Position numbers and translations under genes: made by a program
NCBI GenBank assembly: GCA_018398585.1
Contig: JAGTTD010000010.1
Location: 18,784,005 to 18,848,004, forward strand
From: Simmondsia chinensis
Lineage: Eukaryota; Streptophyta; Magnoliopsida; Caryophyllales; Simmondsiaceae
Direction of reading: 5' to 3'
Length of the DNA: 64,000 bases
Notes under the pieces: generated by a model
The model's database searches: none
Seen by the model: the letters and a program-made list of their open reading frames with translations, nothing else
What the model was told of the DNA's origin: nothing
Shown here: piece after piece, positions 1-12,985 of the stretch
How the letters are laid out: each line of letters begins with the position of its first letter
Position numbering within the stretch: the first letter of the stretch is position 1

Positions 1-3000
1 TTTAAAAAATTAAAAAAATAAAAGGGTGCGTGCATGCACTTGCATGCTTCCTTAAAAAAAATACAAATTTTAAAATTTTACAAATGCCACATGGAGGCCA
101 TTGTGGTAAATATTTTTTTAAACTAAGCCATTTTAGGTAATATTTTTATTTTTCAAGCCATTTTAGGTAATGGCTCATTACAATGACTAAAAAAACTAAT
201 ATATATCCATATACATATATGTAAATAATAACTAGTGATATCCCGTTCAATGCATGGGGTTTTAACATTTTTATTAAATTTACTATGTCACATTGACATG
301 TTTAAATTTAAACGTACACTCTTAAATTTATCAACACAATTATTGTCCAAATTTTAATTGTGTTCTTTAAGATCATTGTCAAATTTTTTTTTTTTTTTTA
401 TTTTGATATAATAATAGTATTTCTATTCTTAAACTATTTTTACAAAAACGTTCCACTAAAATGTGCCTAAGGTTGCTTGACTAGAACATTATATATGTAC
501 TCATTATTACTATTAATATTCCCTTAATTTTGGGAAACAAATTTAATTATTATAATTATGATCATAAAAATTTATAAGCGATAATATATATATATATATA
601 TATATATTATTTGTACTTTATATATTGTCTTGTACGTTCTTTATGTCTTTTTTTTTTATTTTTTATGAAATATAAAATAGTAAAGCCTACTAATAAAAGG
701 TTATGTCACTAGTGTCATGGAATTATAGCAAGAAATTTCAATCTAATAGATGATCGAACCCGACTTGATCAGCCAAGCTAGTGGATAAAATCAGGGCGAA
801 CCATGCGCCATAGCGAGCTAGATGAGTGGTTGTAAATTTTTGGTTTGATCACAGCTTGACGCAACCCGACTTTGGACCATCGACCCTATGTCACCTTCAT
901 CTAACTTATTTAACCCGTTGGACCGGACTTGGTTCGACCTATTTTCCAACGGGTTTGCCCCGGGTCAATCTGTTAAAATCGTTTCATCGTGTTAGCTATA
1001 AATTAGGTTATTTCAACCTGTTTTTCAACGGGAGTAACCTAGTTCATTATAGTAGTTCTAAATTATGTCATTTCTTTTCATTTTTTTCTTTTGTAGGAGA
1101 TTTAGGGTACTTATGATTTTTTTTTTTCTTTGGATTTTTTTTCCTTTTTCATAGAAGTTTAGAAGTCATCTTGTAGAATTATAGAAAATGAGCTTTGGAG
1201 GATTTTAAGGAAGAAAGGACTTCTTTATTATATATAGAGATTGATTAGTTTGTTATTATAGAAGGCCGAGTAGATATGCATTAAGTCTAAATTAGGAAAA
1301 CGCTACAATGAGAGTAGGAATGACCCAATTATAGCTATAGATGACCCAATCATAACCAAGGCCACTACTGACACTGCCAAGGTTTTTCTAAAGATTCATT
1401 TTGATATATAACTCATTTGATAAATCGTTATGAATCCAAAGTTAATGCTCGTTTTAAGTTACAAACTTTTCCTATTGCCCATGGATACAATATGTGTGTC
1501 TAAGAATCCTTCTTACTCGCCCAAGCCTATAACATATTTGCCCAAGCGTTAATCCTACTCATTGGTTGCATGAGCAAGTAAGGTATCACTATACCTTGTC
1601 CATCGAAAACCAAGTAGTCTTTTAGGGTAGTTAGCATGATGTGTCAACCAAAGAACATTATGCAGAGTAGGCATATAGGCATTCTTCTTTACTCCCAACA
1701 GCTTCTCAAAGAGCTTCTGAGACTAGTAAAAGAATTGAGACAAGTTTCTTTTAAAGTGGATACCTAAATGTCAAGGATGGCTTGTAATAATCTATCTTCC
1801 GTGCATACGATGAATTTTAGCCAAGTCCCTTGTTAACTGATCAACAAAGTCTAAGTAGCTTGTCATCTTAAGAAGGTAGCCAAAGGACTGCTTGGAAAGA
1901 GAGAAATTTTCAATTTTCTAGGAAAAGTTTCCTAGAAAGTTGGAAAAGTTTTTAGAAGTCTAATTTTCAATGAAAATAGCTTTCCTATTTTTCTTACTCT
2001 TTAGGAAAATTTAAAGATTAATTTGTAACTATTTCTAAGAATTTTCTACTTCTTTGTTCCTTACAAGTTTCTTCATCTTCTCTCTTACTCTCAACTTTAT
2101 TCTATTTTTTTTTTTTTTTCTTCACTCCACCTTTGCTCTTTCTCTTACATTCCCACACTCTTGCTATAAGTTCAAACCCCCATCCTCAAACCACCCTTCA
2201 AGGCTGAAGATGCATAAGAGAACCATGTGAGTAGTTTAATAACACTTATCTTTATGGAAAGCAATAGAGCATGTTTTGATGTACTTAAGTTTATGTTACC
2301 ATTTTTTAAACCAAAGCTAGTTTGGGGGAACTCATTTGTGCTTTATACTAAACCATCCACGAAAGCGAAAAAAGACAATTCCAATAGTGCGTAAATAAAG
2401 GATAAAGCAAATACATTATTTACTGTGTATGGTAGAAAAAGTACGGTGTTGTGTAATACGAATGATATTGTCGGTGTACAAGACGACATAAAAGTGAACA
2501 TGTGCCAAAAAATTGCAAAACTTAGCATGTTTTATACGTAAATTATATTTGAATTATATAAAAATGGATTAATGGTTTTCTTTGTATGTGATTAAGTAGT
2601 ATAAGTAGGCAGTCAGCACTTTGTACATGTACCTGAACCAATATCCCAAATCTCATTAATCGTATATATGGATCATTTTCGAATTGATTAGCCTAATAGT
2701 TTGAGGTTTGGATTGAATTATTAGGTTTTCACATTTGCAAGTAATACTTATGCCTATAATTTTAATTTTTAAGAAAATTGAAATTTGGAATCATTTGAAC
2801 GTATTTTCCAGTTTTCTTTATTTGAAATTCTCCAAGACAATTTGGAATCAATTGTTGCACTATGCCAACTCACCGCTCTTGCCTCTTGCCTACAAAAGGC
2901 CATACCAGGCCAACTTCCCCGGACAAGTCATTCACATCTTCAGCAAGCTCTCCCATATTGGAGAAGTCCTCCTTATTGGTCAATGAACTTAGTAGCCAAC

Positions 3001-3858
3001 TCATGGCCTTTTTCGCCACCTTCCGATCTTACTAGCCCTTAGTCCTAGCCTACCCCTTATTATATTTGGTGAAAGCTTCATATTAGCCATTCAAGTTTTA
3101 TGGAAGCTATCTCAGGTGGATTTTTATCATATTGAAGGTTAATAGCCAAATTCTAGCTCACTAGTCAAGTCTTCTCAACCACGCTCATTCTCTGTCTTAA
3201 GTTACAAGCATTTCTTACTAGCCAGTCTTCCACTAGCCCCTTGTATCATATGCAATCTATGGATTTCAAAAGCTATGTATTTCACTATATTGACTTTTTC
3301 TTATTTACTAGTCGACTCTTTATGGTGTAAGCCTGCTTATTGTGTCTTGACTACTGACCTATAACTAAGTACTTCATTAAATTTATGAATCTATTGCTTA
3401 TTTTACCTATTATTAGGCAAGACTTTGGTTGACTTAAGCATCAAAGAAGTATCTCCGTGAATCAATCCGCGGGCTCCTCTTACCATGTGCTTGTCTTGCA
3501 GGAAATATTGAATTAGACATGTATCTGCTACCTTCTAATCATAGGAGAGCTTTGGGTTCAGCACTCATGCTAATGAATCCCTCAAACAAACTTAATGACA
3601 GACACACTCACATATGACTAGACAAAACTCAAGCGAGTCAAGCACAAACCTAGGGGCCCAAATTACAAGAACTTCAAGTTTTTTATTTTCGATCATACCT
3701 TACTTTTCCCTTAATATCATAATAAGTTATTAAGCGTTATACTACATGTAAAATTATTGATTGTTGAGTGTTTTTCTATTTTGGGGTTGATAATTATGCC
3801 AAATAGAAAATGTTTATTGGGATATAAATTGAGACAAAAAAGAATAATTTATTCAGTC
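1..3858. other. AT-rich intergenic DNA without a recognisable gene
   Basis: No ORF here gives a recognisable protein, and the short open frames have no supporting motif. Visible small features are a 17-bp direct repeat (about 123-139 and 155-171), an (AT)n microsatellite near 583-606, T-runs near 381-398 and 2107-2120, and a pyrimidine-rich stretch near 2080-2170 that resembles the U5 side of an LTR but has no partner copy here. A CTAG-type Helitron-like end near 232 is listed separately. The region is probably decayed transposon sequence, but I cannot assign a family. Confidence 0.5.
232..280 (-). mobile_element. Possible Helitron-like 3' terminus
   Basis: On the minus strand a C-rich/G-rich near-hairpin (about 243-260) is followed after a few bases by CTAG then T. 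This is the arrangement seen at 3' ends of many plant Helitrons (hairpin, then CTRR, inserted before T). The stem is weak, only about three G-C pairs, and the other end was not found. This is a suggestion only. Confidence 0.25.
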
Positions 3859-3863
3859 TCAAA

Positions 3864-4883
3864 TGTTAGACAAATATGACGTGTGCAACGACAATACTGC
3901 ATATAACAATGTGTAAAATACTATATAAAATACTGTTATGAGTTACCGAAAAAATACCCAAAAATTACAGTATAAACGAAATGAAAATGCCGCTGAAAAT
4001 TACAGTGTACTGACCAAAAATTGCAGTAAAATTACCCAAAATCACTGTAAATTGATCAGCAAAAAATACTCAAAAAATAAGCATTAAATCTCGGTACAAC
4101 GGGGTAATATATTCCAGAAAACTTGTATCGAAAACCGCAGCCGAATAAATGAACACGACAATCAAATAATACTGTAAGAGGAAGAGTAGATTAGAAAATA
4201 CCGAAGATACCGTGCCGTGGGAAATACTACTATCCGAAAAGACGATTTCACCACTGCTTCGGTGCATACAGTGTTACCAGCGGCCGTCCTCCAGGAATAA
4301 CACGGTCCGACTCTTAACGTGCACTCGTTAGTCGTCAGGTAGAAGAGAACGAGAACTTTGCCCAAGTTTTGTTAAGGAAGAAAGAACAAAATAGAATGAA
4401 GAATCAAGAGATATATAAGCAAGATGATTACTGTGAGTTCATATTTTTTGCAATAAATTAGAACATGAATATATACTGAGGTCAAGAGGAACCAGTAATA
4501 ATGATCCAACGGCAAGTAACGGTTTGTAGTAAAACAGGATTAATATTGTGTAATTAACAGTTCTTAATTGGTGCAGTAAAGAGCTTAACAACAGTAAAGA
4601 GGTTTAATGCAGTAACGGTGACATATTTTCTGTAAAATAAATATACCTGTTGTAAAAAATTCACCCACACCCTTGCCCGAGCATGGCGCAGCGAGCGGGC
4701 GGGTGGCACGCGTGTGGTTTCCACCATTCCTTCACCCAAGGCTCAATTCAAATGAATTAAAAACACACTCCCTTATAAACCCAACTGCCCCTCTCTAAAT
4801 TATCAATGTGGGATTTGAGACCTATACAATGTGGGATACAACTACCTACACATTTAGACTTAGCTTGTATTATTTTTCCAACA
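3864..4883 (-). repeat. 3' LTR of element H
   Basis: This 1020-bp LTR is the partner of 8974-9967. It retains a short segment near 4820-4836 that the other LTR lacks, and has a different GC-rich microsatellite near 4670-4700. Small ORFs inside both LTRs are LTR sequence, not genes. Confidence 0.85.
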
Positions 4884-5479
4884 ATCTCCCACAAAGGATA
4901 CAAGCGAAAGGAAAAGAAAGGAATAGACTGGGCAAAGGGAGTTCGGTTTTTCAGTGCCGATGTCTTGCGACTTGAATCGTCATCTAGTGTAACCAAGTTT
5001 AGGACTAACTTCTTACAAGGTGACTTTCGTCTTGAACCTCACAAGGGGTTATATAGTCTTCCACTTGGACACACACCGAACTCCAGATCTTGGCAACTCC
5101 TACGGTTTGGAGCGTTTAATCGGCCATGCGCTCGTCCTGGATATTCATAGGCGCTCTAGAAGGCAAGTCTCAAATCCTTCATAGGGAGCGGCCAGACTCC
5201 CACACCTATATAGGTGGATCCCATCAAATGTGTGTTACCGCACACAATCAAACATATGGATATGGGTCCATTAAGAGCTAAAGCTTAACCTTACCCTTGG
5301 TAACATACAGACAGTGTCCTTCATGTGCAAGTCGTGCTTACACCGCCAACATACGGCATTGGACTCGTCTCCGCACTGCACACCATAGGGTGGGACAACA
5401 TAAAACACAGTGCATATCTTGAATGAAACTATGACTTCTCACATTGAACATGTTAAAACCAGGTTGGATACGTCACAGT

Positions 5480-5773
5480 TTATTCACGTATAGACTTTAG
5501 TCCCGTCCCCCTCGATGTCTTTACAATCATTTTACGACAAAGGCCTTTTGTCAACGGATCCGCAAGATTCTTTTCAGACTTTACATAGTCAAGTGATATC
5601 ACTCCACTTTCTAGTAGATCTTTCATGATCTTATGCCTGAGACGAATGTGTCTCTTCTTGCCATTATAAACCTTGTTCTCTGCCACATCAGTTGCAGCTT
5701 GACTATCACAGTAAAGTGACACTAATGGAGCTGGAAGCCCCCACAATGGCACTTCAACACTGTATTGCAACAA
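5480..5773 (-). pseudogene. Copia pol fragment: RNase H C-terminal end
   Basis: This 97-codon minus-strand frame matches the last part of Ty1/copia RNase H. It has CDSQAA, then NGKKRHIRLRH, then NLADPLTKGL, and ends near GLKSIRE, the usual order and spacing of the copia C-terminus. In the autonomous family this domain degrades RNA in the RNA-DNA hybrid during reverse transcription. Everything upstream (gag, protease, integrase, RT and the N-terminal half of RNase H) is missing from the sequence that follows on the minus strand, so it cannot make a working polyprotein. It sits just inside the 3' LTR, where the end of copia pol belongs. Confidence 0.85.
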
Positions 5774-8700
5774 AGCGGTACTTTAGAGTAGACTATTGCT
5801 AACATCAATCATTAGTTACTCTTACCCCTACATTGAGGTACCTGCAATGAGCTGTTAAACAACTAGCTCCGTCGCCAGCCAACTTCAATAAGAGTCAATA
5901 TAACACATTAGTGGAGCACACATTATATTAGTGAAATTACATCTCCACCCCAAGTACTCACATAGTATGTATATCATAAATACAGTTGGCACAAAAACCA
6001 CATACCGTAAATTGTCACTTTCACATCTCATCACAATTGTGAGACATTATCATTAGTTTAGGCCACAAAGGGCCATAAACCCATTATCATCGTACTTAGC
6101 GTACATACGATATTACTATTAAGGGTAGTTCATGTCTTACCAATGTTGTACCAAATTTTGGTGATATCAAGAGAAAAAGGTTCATAAGACCATGTTTCAC
6201 AAGATGCCTTTTACAACTCAACTTAAGGCAACCCAAGCCTCTGTAAGGCTCTTAAGCCCAAGTGCTAAGCTATTTACATCGACTTTGGACAATCAACAAA
6301 TAATATTTCCACCATAATGAATTTCCATGAGCTAGCTATAACTAGCAAACAACTGTAGAAACATAATAATCAGAAAAGATTATGATCAGACAGCATACCT
6401 TATAGGCTCTTGGGTGCTCTTACAGCCCCCCAAAATGGAATGTCTCACAGTGCATTCTTAAGCCGTTAGATTTTTCTACCTGCTAACTCAGTGTTTAAGG
6501 ACAACTAAAACATGCAGGTTTCAGCGGGGTGTCAGAAATATAGCTCACTAACGAGCCTAAATTCATTGTAATTAGTAGAATGTCTCTCAACGATATCAAA
6601 CACCCAACACAACGAGGAGTCTATTATAACGTAAACCCCATTCATGATGCTTCACTAGTACTTCGACAATTTAACTAGAGCACTACAATAATCATCATTT
6701 GGATCAATAAGTGTAGACCAGGTCTACCAGTGACATATGAAATAATAGGAAAATTGTCGTGTTTTTCCTCAAGCCATAATGTTATCAATCACCTTAGCGC
6801 ATGTAGCTTTAGTTGTATGGTGCAAGTAATACGAGATATAAGTGTCAATTGCCCACACTGAAAAATAATAATTTTTATTATAGCTGACCCCACTGGATTT
6901 AGGTCCTAACTTTGCCATTGCACACGTGACTCCCTGCCGGAAGTCCAGGCACCTTGAACCTCCAGCCTCAAGTTGTAACATAAATCAGTAAGTGAGGAAA
7001 GCTTCACAATACAAGTCCACAACATAATAGCTCCTTGTCCAATATATAGATTTGAAACTCAGTTCAACCACAAAAACTTGCAACTCCCGAAGCATTTGCC
7101 AATTCATATATACTTATTTTGAGTTCAGTTAACAAAAGCCAAAAAAAGGTTGATACTTGCTGTATAGCCAGACAATAATTTGGATCCTAGGGCTAAGTCA
7201 AAGGGTTAGTGCAAGATATCACACGCTCAGCATACTCCACTTGGATTTCTCTAACATCCTTTCAGTATCATAAATGAGGAGTATTGATGCTCCTCTCAAG
7301 CAATCAGATAGTACCGCAATTACATTAAGTAAATTTGACTTCATGACTAGTTACAGGAAACCTTATTTTTAGGGTGAAAACATTAAATACCAAAGCAATT
7401 TTATGGAAACTTTTTACTAGTAGTATTATTCGATGCAAATCACGTCATTGCTCTCTTAGTAATACTTTAGCCCTATCATAACAACATGCCTAGTTATGAT
7501 AGCTATGAACATAGTAATAGCAGGATTGAAGGTATCAAATGGTTGTTACTGAATTACATATAGAATCTAAATCATCAATAAATTAGCAAAGCAAATTGAT
7601 AGAAATCATAAAATATATCTATTACCATATGAGCTACAATTTCTTTTGTCCTACAAGACTCTGATGATCAGAATCACAAATTTAAATGAGCAAACAGTTG
7701 CAAGTCGGATATAACACCCCACACATGGACATCCGTATCGGGAAGTGAGAGATGTTAAGAATAACATCTTTTCCACAAAGAGAAAACCAAGGGATGTTCA
7801 AAACCAGTGAGAAATCTATGCTATTTAGGCCACCTAATCGAGTGTCCAAAGAACAAGGACACTTAAACTCGTCTCAACCACCACGTAGGAGACAAACCAG
7901 GGCTTTAGACGCAGTTTCATTCAGAACAGAAATAAAACAAGGTATTAGTTTTATTCATAAATAACCGAGTAAAACCCTCTACCTTAATCAATGCCACAAA
8001 GAAAACTGTGAAAATGCACTATAATCAAAGAGGAACAACATTACAGGCTTCACCAAAAACATCACATCTCATTTTAAGACCTAGCATAACTATTATTATG
8101 CAGTAATGTGTGTCACCATATACAGACAGGGATAAGTTTACATTTAGAAAGGAAAATCAGCATAACACATGCATTTAGTATTATGTAGAAAAAGGTACAC
8201 AACAATTCTGAATTGTGATATAAATCAAAAATTTTGTCCCTTACCAGTTTAACAAAGTGCAGAAAAGGCGTAAGAAATGGACAACCAAAAAACATCATGG
8301 AAGTGCAAACTTCTAGTAAAGAATCACAACTCTAATACAGCTTTCCATCTGCTACTCTAGATGCAGCAGTAATCTATAGTTCAGAGGACCCCCAATAATC
8401 AATTTCTTTCAGTAAGTCCTTCGAAACTTGACTCTACAGGATCATCTAGTCTTCTTTGTCATCAATTAAGTTACAATCATAAACATCAACACATAATGCT
8501 AACATTTTCACAATTATTCTTTTAATCAACTCTAGAAAGAAGCAAACAGTAGCTGGAGAAACTAGGTTAAAAAGTATCTCTCTTCATCGCACAAATGCAT
8601 AATTCCCATAGTCCTATCTTGGATGTCATACAACTCTCTCTATCATTAAGTTAATGCGTACGTCCAATAGTCCAATCTTGAATGTCTAAAACATTTCCGC

Positions 8701-8973
8701 ATTGTTATCCTTTCGTAAACTCTACTTTCACAAGCTACCCACATCCAAATAAACCATATCAGTTATGTACAAGGAAATGGGTCAAATATTTTGGATGGAG
8801 GAGTACTTTCTAGGCATCTCATTAGACCCTCCCTTGTAAACTCCTATCAGTCAGCCGAGAAATTCACTTTGATAGATTTTGTAATCCGGCAATAGATTTT
8901 CCGCTTAGCAAGTTTGTTGCAAACCAAATCAATTCACAAGAAAGTACAAAAAGCTCTAAATCGTCTTTTAGAT
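5774..8973. other. Non-coding interior of element H of unknown origin
   Basis: About 3.2 kb between the pol fragment and the 5' LTR. No retroviral motif was found in any frame, and the short ORFs (for example near 6769-6981 on the minus strand and 7752-7964 on the plus) resemble nothing I know. The base composition is that of intron or UTR-like plant DNA. It could be captured host sequence or a decayed element interior; the sequence alone does not decide. Confidence 0.5.
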
Positions 8974-9967
8974 TGTTAGAAAAATATGACGTTTGCAACG
9001 ACAATACTGCGTATAACAATGTGTAAAATACTACATAAAATACTGTTATGAGTTACCGAGAAAATACCCAAAAATTATAGTATAAACGAAATGAAAATGC
9101 AGCTAAAAATTACAGTGTACTGACCAAAAATTGCAGTAAAATTATCCAAAATCACTGTAAATTGCTCAGCAAAAAATACTAAAAAAATAAAATCTCGGTA
9201 CAACGTAGTAATATATTCCAGAAAACTTGCATCGAAAACCGCAGCCGATTAAATGAACAAGACAATCAAATAATACTGTAAGAGGAAGAATAGATTAGAA
9301 AATACCGAAGATACCGTGGCCTAGGAAATACCACTATCCTAAAAGACAATTTTGCCGCTACTTCGGTGTATACAGTGTTATCGGCGGTCGTCCTCCAGGA
9401 TTAACACGGTCCGACTCTTAACGTGCACTTGTTAGTCGTCAGGTAGGAGAGAACGAGAACTTTGCCCAAGTTTTGTTAAGGAAGAAAGAACAAAATAGGA
9501 TGAAGAATCAAGAGATATATAAGCAAGATGATTACTGTGAGTTCATATTTTTTTGCAGTAAATTAGAACTTGAATATATACTGAGGTAAAGAGGAACTAG
9601 TAGTAATGATCCAACGGCAAGTAATGGTTTGCAGTAAAACAGGATTAATATTGTGTAATTAACAGGTCTTAATTGGTGCAGTAAAGAGCTTAACAATGGT
9701 AAAGAGGTTTAATGCAGTAACGGTGACATATTTTTCGTAAAATAAATATACCCGGTGTAAAAAATTCACCCTCGCCCTCGCCCTCGCCCTCGCACGGCGG
9801 GCGGACGGCACGCGTGTGGTTTCCACCATTCCTTCACCCAAGGCTTAATTCAAATGGATTAAAAACACACTCCCTTATAAACCCAACTACCCCTCTCTAA
9901 ATTATCAATGTGGGATTTGATACAACTACCTACACATTTAGACTTAGCTTGTATCATTTTTCCAACA
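8974..9967 (-). repeat. 5' LTR of element H
   Basis: This 994-bp LTR is the partner of 3864-4883. It carries a hexanucleotide expansion of the CTCGCC type (about 9770-9795), expanded relative to the other copy. Confidence 0.85.
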
Positions 9968-9972
9968 TCAAA

Positions 9973-10391
9973 GAGGGTCTTGGATAAATGTTTTGCAACA
10001 AGTAATAATAAGCCGAGTATTTGACAAATGGTGGGAATTTAAATGAAAATGATCAAGAATAAATTATGATTATAAGAGTTCATGAAATTTAACAAATCAA
10101 TAAACGCGAGCATGGGACAGATGATCTCGTTGGAAATCTTGAATTTCGCCCTTCATACGTCTTCGACCCAAAAAATTTGGATAAATTTAGTATAATCTAA
10201 GAGACCTTAGAAAAAGGTCCGATAAGAGTGCATGATGTTTCTTGCCCATTATACTCTAAAGGTAGACATTTTTCTTCATCATATTATACACGACATTTAT
10301 TGAACGAGGAAAGAGAGTTATAACTTGGTTTATATTCATTATCATGGGATAGAGTGTCCTGCTTTTATTGTAAGCTTTTCTATATCAAACA
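9973..10391. other. Short AT-rich spacer
   Basis: This DNA lies between the right TSD of element H and the start of the next LTR remnant. I see no gene, repeat pair or motif in it. Confidence 0.4.
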
Positions 10392-12255
10392 TGTTGGAAA
10401 TATTTCAAAAATTACTCCCTAAAATTGGCTAGAGTGGAGTAGCAGAATAAATTTAAAATTTTTAATTCTAAATCTAAGGTATTCTAATATATTCTCAAGA
10501 ACAGAGAATATCAAAGCATAATAAATGAGAAATTAAAAGTATAAATAAAAATGTGAAGATTAAAGGAAAGCAAAAAAATAAAAAGGAAATCAGGAATAAC
10601 TGGAAGGTAGGCCGCAATTGTTGCCTTGGAAGAATCACCGCGACTGGGAGATCTTCTTCTCAATGACCTCTTGACACTAGATGGTGGGCTTCAAAAATAT
10701 TTATTGAAGCAAAAATTTCACAAAAAATTCTTCCTTGCAATTTTTCCAAAAAATAGTTTCAAAAAATATTGGAATGCTAAGATGAATCCCAAAGACTCCT
10801 ATTTATAACAGGATGACGGATAAAAACATTCTAAAATTTTCAACGTGGGATACCATTCAAAACACAAAAGAAACGCTTTTATAATAACTCAAAACGATGT
10901 CACAACAGCCAAGAAAATGCGTGATTTTAGTCCCACTCAAACTGCCACATGTCACGTTCAGATTGGCTGCATCTAAACAGTGTGGATAGTAGACTAGGTG
11001 GCTCATGCACAACTGCCAACCCAACACGCGGATCACACCTTAGCTAACCATTGGCCACTATGTGCAATGCGCGGATTCTATAGGGTTTTTGACATGATTT
11101 CCTTTTTTTTGGTTATATTTTCACATGTATAAATCATCTCATGAGTATTTTTTGGTAAAATAAATTTACTCATCTTAGAAATACATAATTCATTTAGTGA
11201 ATTCATTTTAAATATTTTTTTTTCAACTGGCGTAGTTCTAAAAGCTTGCAGAGGGACCTTAAGAACAATTTAATTCTAGTTTCATGTAGATGAAACCTAA
11301 TTATCAACACTTGATAACATTGATTATCATTTAGTAATATTTAATTTCACTAAATAAATATTACTACATTCTAGAATTAAATACAATTTTATAACAATTC
11401 CCAATTAACTTTTATTATGACAAATAACCCTACTAGCAAATATCCATAGGAAAAACTAAATTTAACTACTGTCATTATTTTTCTTACCTCTTTTACCTTA
11501 GTTCATGACTTGCCCTTCCCGAATATTAATTACAACATAAAATAATTTATGTACTAATTCCAAATATAAAGCATATAGAATACTTTGGCCAAATATTTTG
11601 AACGTATTCATGTGTTTGCGAATCAATTAAGGGGATATCTTTTATCTCGTAAGGGATTATAGATTTCTAGTAAAATACTTGTTGTTGCTACACTTCATGC
11701 CATTACCTAACATACTTAAGATTTTAATCATGTATTGTGGCTTGATCCTTTTGGCATATCAAAGCAACAAACATTCGATGCACAAGTTTAGACTATTTTC
11801 TGGATTTACAGTTATCATCTTACTAAAATGAATTAGTTATTTCTGGTAGCAGTTAAGAATAAATAATTCAAGTGGTCTAACTCAATGTTCTAATCTTATA
11901 GAGAACACCAATATAACACTTTTGGATACATATCCATATGACCAAGGCAAGTCATCTAAACTATCATATTATAGTCTTATATGACAAGTTGTCCAAAGTT
12001 ATCACTGATTACTAGCATACTTTGACCGTATATCACTAATTTGATTTAAGTCTTTCTGTGGCTCATTCTCATTGACCACTTAAGCCAAACTCGACATGTT
12101 ATCTTGGATTAAGTCCATCTCATGGAACGTTTTAGAAAACAATCACGTATATTTGACTTGTAAAACATAATCGAACATTAAATAAATAAAACAATTTTAT
12201 TTAATTAACATTTAAAACTAATTAATTAGGCTTTCAGGACAACAATTTTAACAAT
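10392..12255 (-). repeat. Diverged LTR of the copia B family
   Basis: Read on the minus strand, this stretch aligns by eye with the LTR of element B (32355-34550). Shared blocks include the segment around the AAACTTTGGCCAAAGTATTC sequence (about 11580-11600), the 'gcgaatcaattaagg' segment (about 11618), the 'cttttggat...catatgacc' segment (about 11918-11945) and the terminal 'ctttcaggacaaca' end near 12235. It begins TGTTGG on the plus strand, as an LTR ending CCAACA on the minus strand should. A TATA-like TATAAATAGG lies on the minus strand near 10800. Internal sequence follows only on the high-coordinate side, so this is the 3' LTR of a truncated minus-strand element. Confidence 0.7.
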
Positions 12256-12985
12256 CTATCACTTGTTCTAAACCTAATTAACCCCGTTGCATAACTATCC
12301 TCTAGGGATCTTTCAACTCGTTGAGTATTATATCTTCAATATCGATATCGTACTGTGTCATTCTTTTGCTCACAAGCTATGATCTATAAGGAATTTTTTT
12401 TAGCCAATAAGTTTATTTTACAACTTCATAGCTTCCTAGTGCTCGACTTTCATAGCAAAGTAAGCAATACAAGAATGCTTCATACTTTACCATCTAATGA
12501 CTCCCACTCCTAGAGCAAACTTAAATTCCAATGTCAAACATCTAGAATCCATTTAAGACGAGCAACCCTTCATAAACCCAACATGTTTTCTTGGAATCTT
12601 GCTAAAGCTTGATTCTAAGAACATAGTTGGCTTATCCTAGGTTTTTCATTTTCAAATAACTAGGCAGACAATCTTAATAGCTAATAACATTTCTGCACAA
12701 TTCTTAATGAGTAGAATCCCATCTATATACAATACTTTGAAAGTCACTACTTTTTGGTCATGTCCTCATACACTTATGGTTCAGAAACCATTGGCTCAAA
12801 TCCATATGATTTGATAGGGATCATCGAATCCACTATCAAATGAATAAGACGCTTATCTAAGTCTACAATTAGACTTCCTCAGTTTGCATACTGTATGTTC
12901 CTGACTCTTGGCAACAAACTTGTCTGGTTGTATAATATACATAACTTTTTCAAGATGACCATTCAGAATAACTTTGCAGGTCCTC
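12256..12985 (-). pseudogene. Degenerate copia pol (RNase H and RT parts)
   Basis: Immediately inside the LTR, the minus strand shows a polypurine-like tract with the same flanking wording as in element B. Degraded RNase H follows, with a CIA...M..EH stretch near 12420-12480 matching the copia CIADSTMEAE box. Further on there is an RT stretch containing LNGHLE, QPDKF and VCKLRKS near 12880-12975, matching the copia NGxLEExVYM...QPEGF...VCKLxKSxYGLKQA region. Several stops and frameshifts interrupt it. The homology stops near 12985, where LINE sequence begins, so the 5' part of this element has been lost. Confidence 0.65.

Larger units (their letters stand above)
3864..9967 (-). mobile_element. 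LTR retrotransposon H, Ty1/copia-derived, non-autonomous
   Basis: Two long direct repeats, 3864-4883 and 8974-9967, both run from TGTTAGA to TCCAACA and are nearly identical apart from short indels. The insertion is bounded by the perfect 5-bp TSD TCAAA (3859-3863 and 9968-9972), so both ends are original. Orientation is minus: a copia RNase H C-terminus lies on the minus strand next to the left LTR, and a purine-rich tract (TTTGTGGGAGAT on the minus strand) directly precedes that LTR, as expected for the 3' LTR. The interior holds only this pol remnant (about 5480-5773) and then roughly 3.2 kb with no gag, protease, integrase or reverse transcriptase motif. The expected initiator-Met tRNA primer site is not seen beside the 5' LTR. 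The element must have moved using enzymes from elsewhere, or rearranged after insertion. Confidence 0.85.

Noticed and set aside
826..1116. 96-codon ORF near the left end
   Set aside because: Composition and repeats look non-coding; no known motif and no partner.
4554..4739. Minus-strand ORF also present in the other LTR of element H (9659-9841)
   Set aside because: Both lie inside LTRs and differ by microsatellite changes; repeated LTR sequence explains the similarity.
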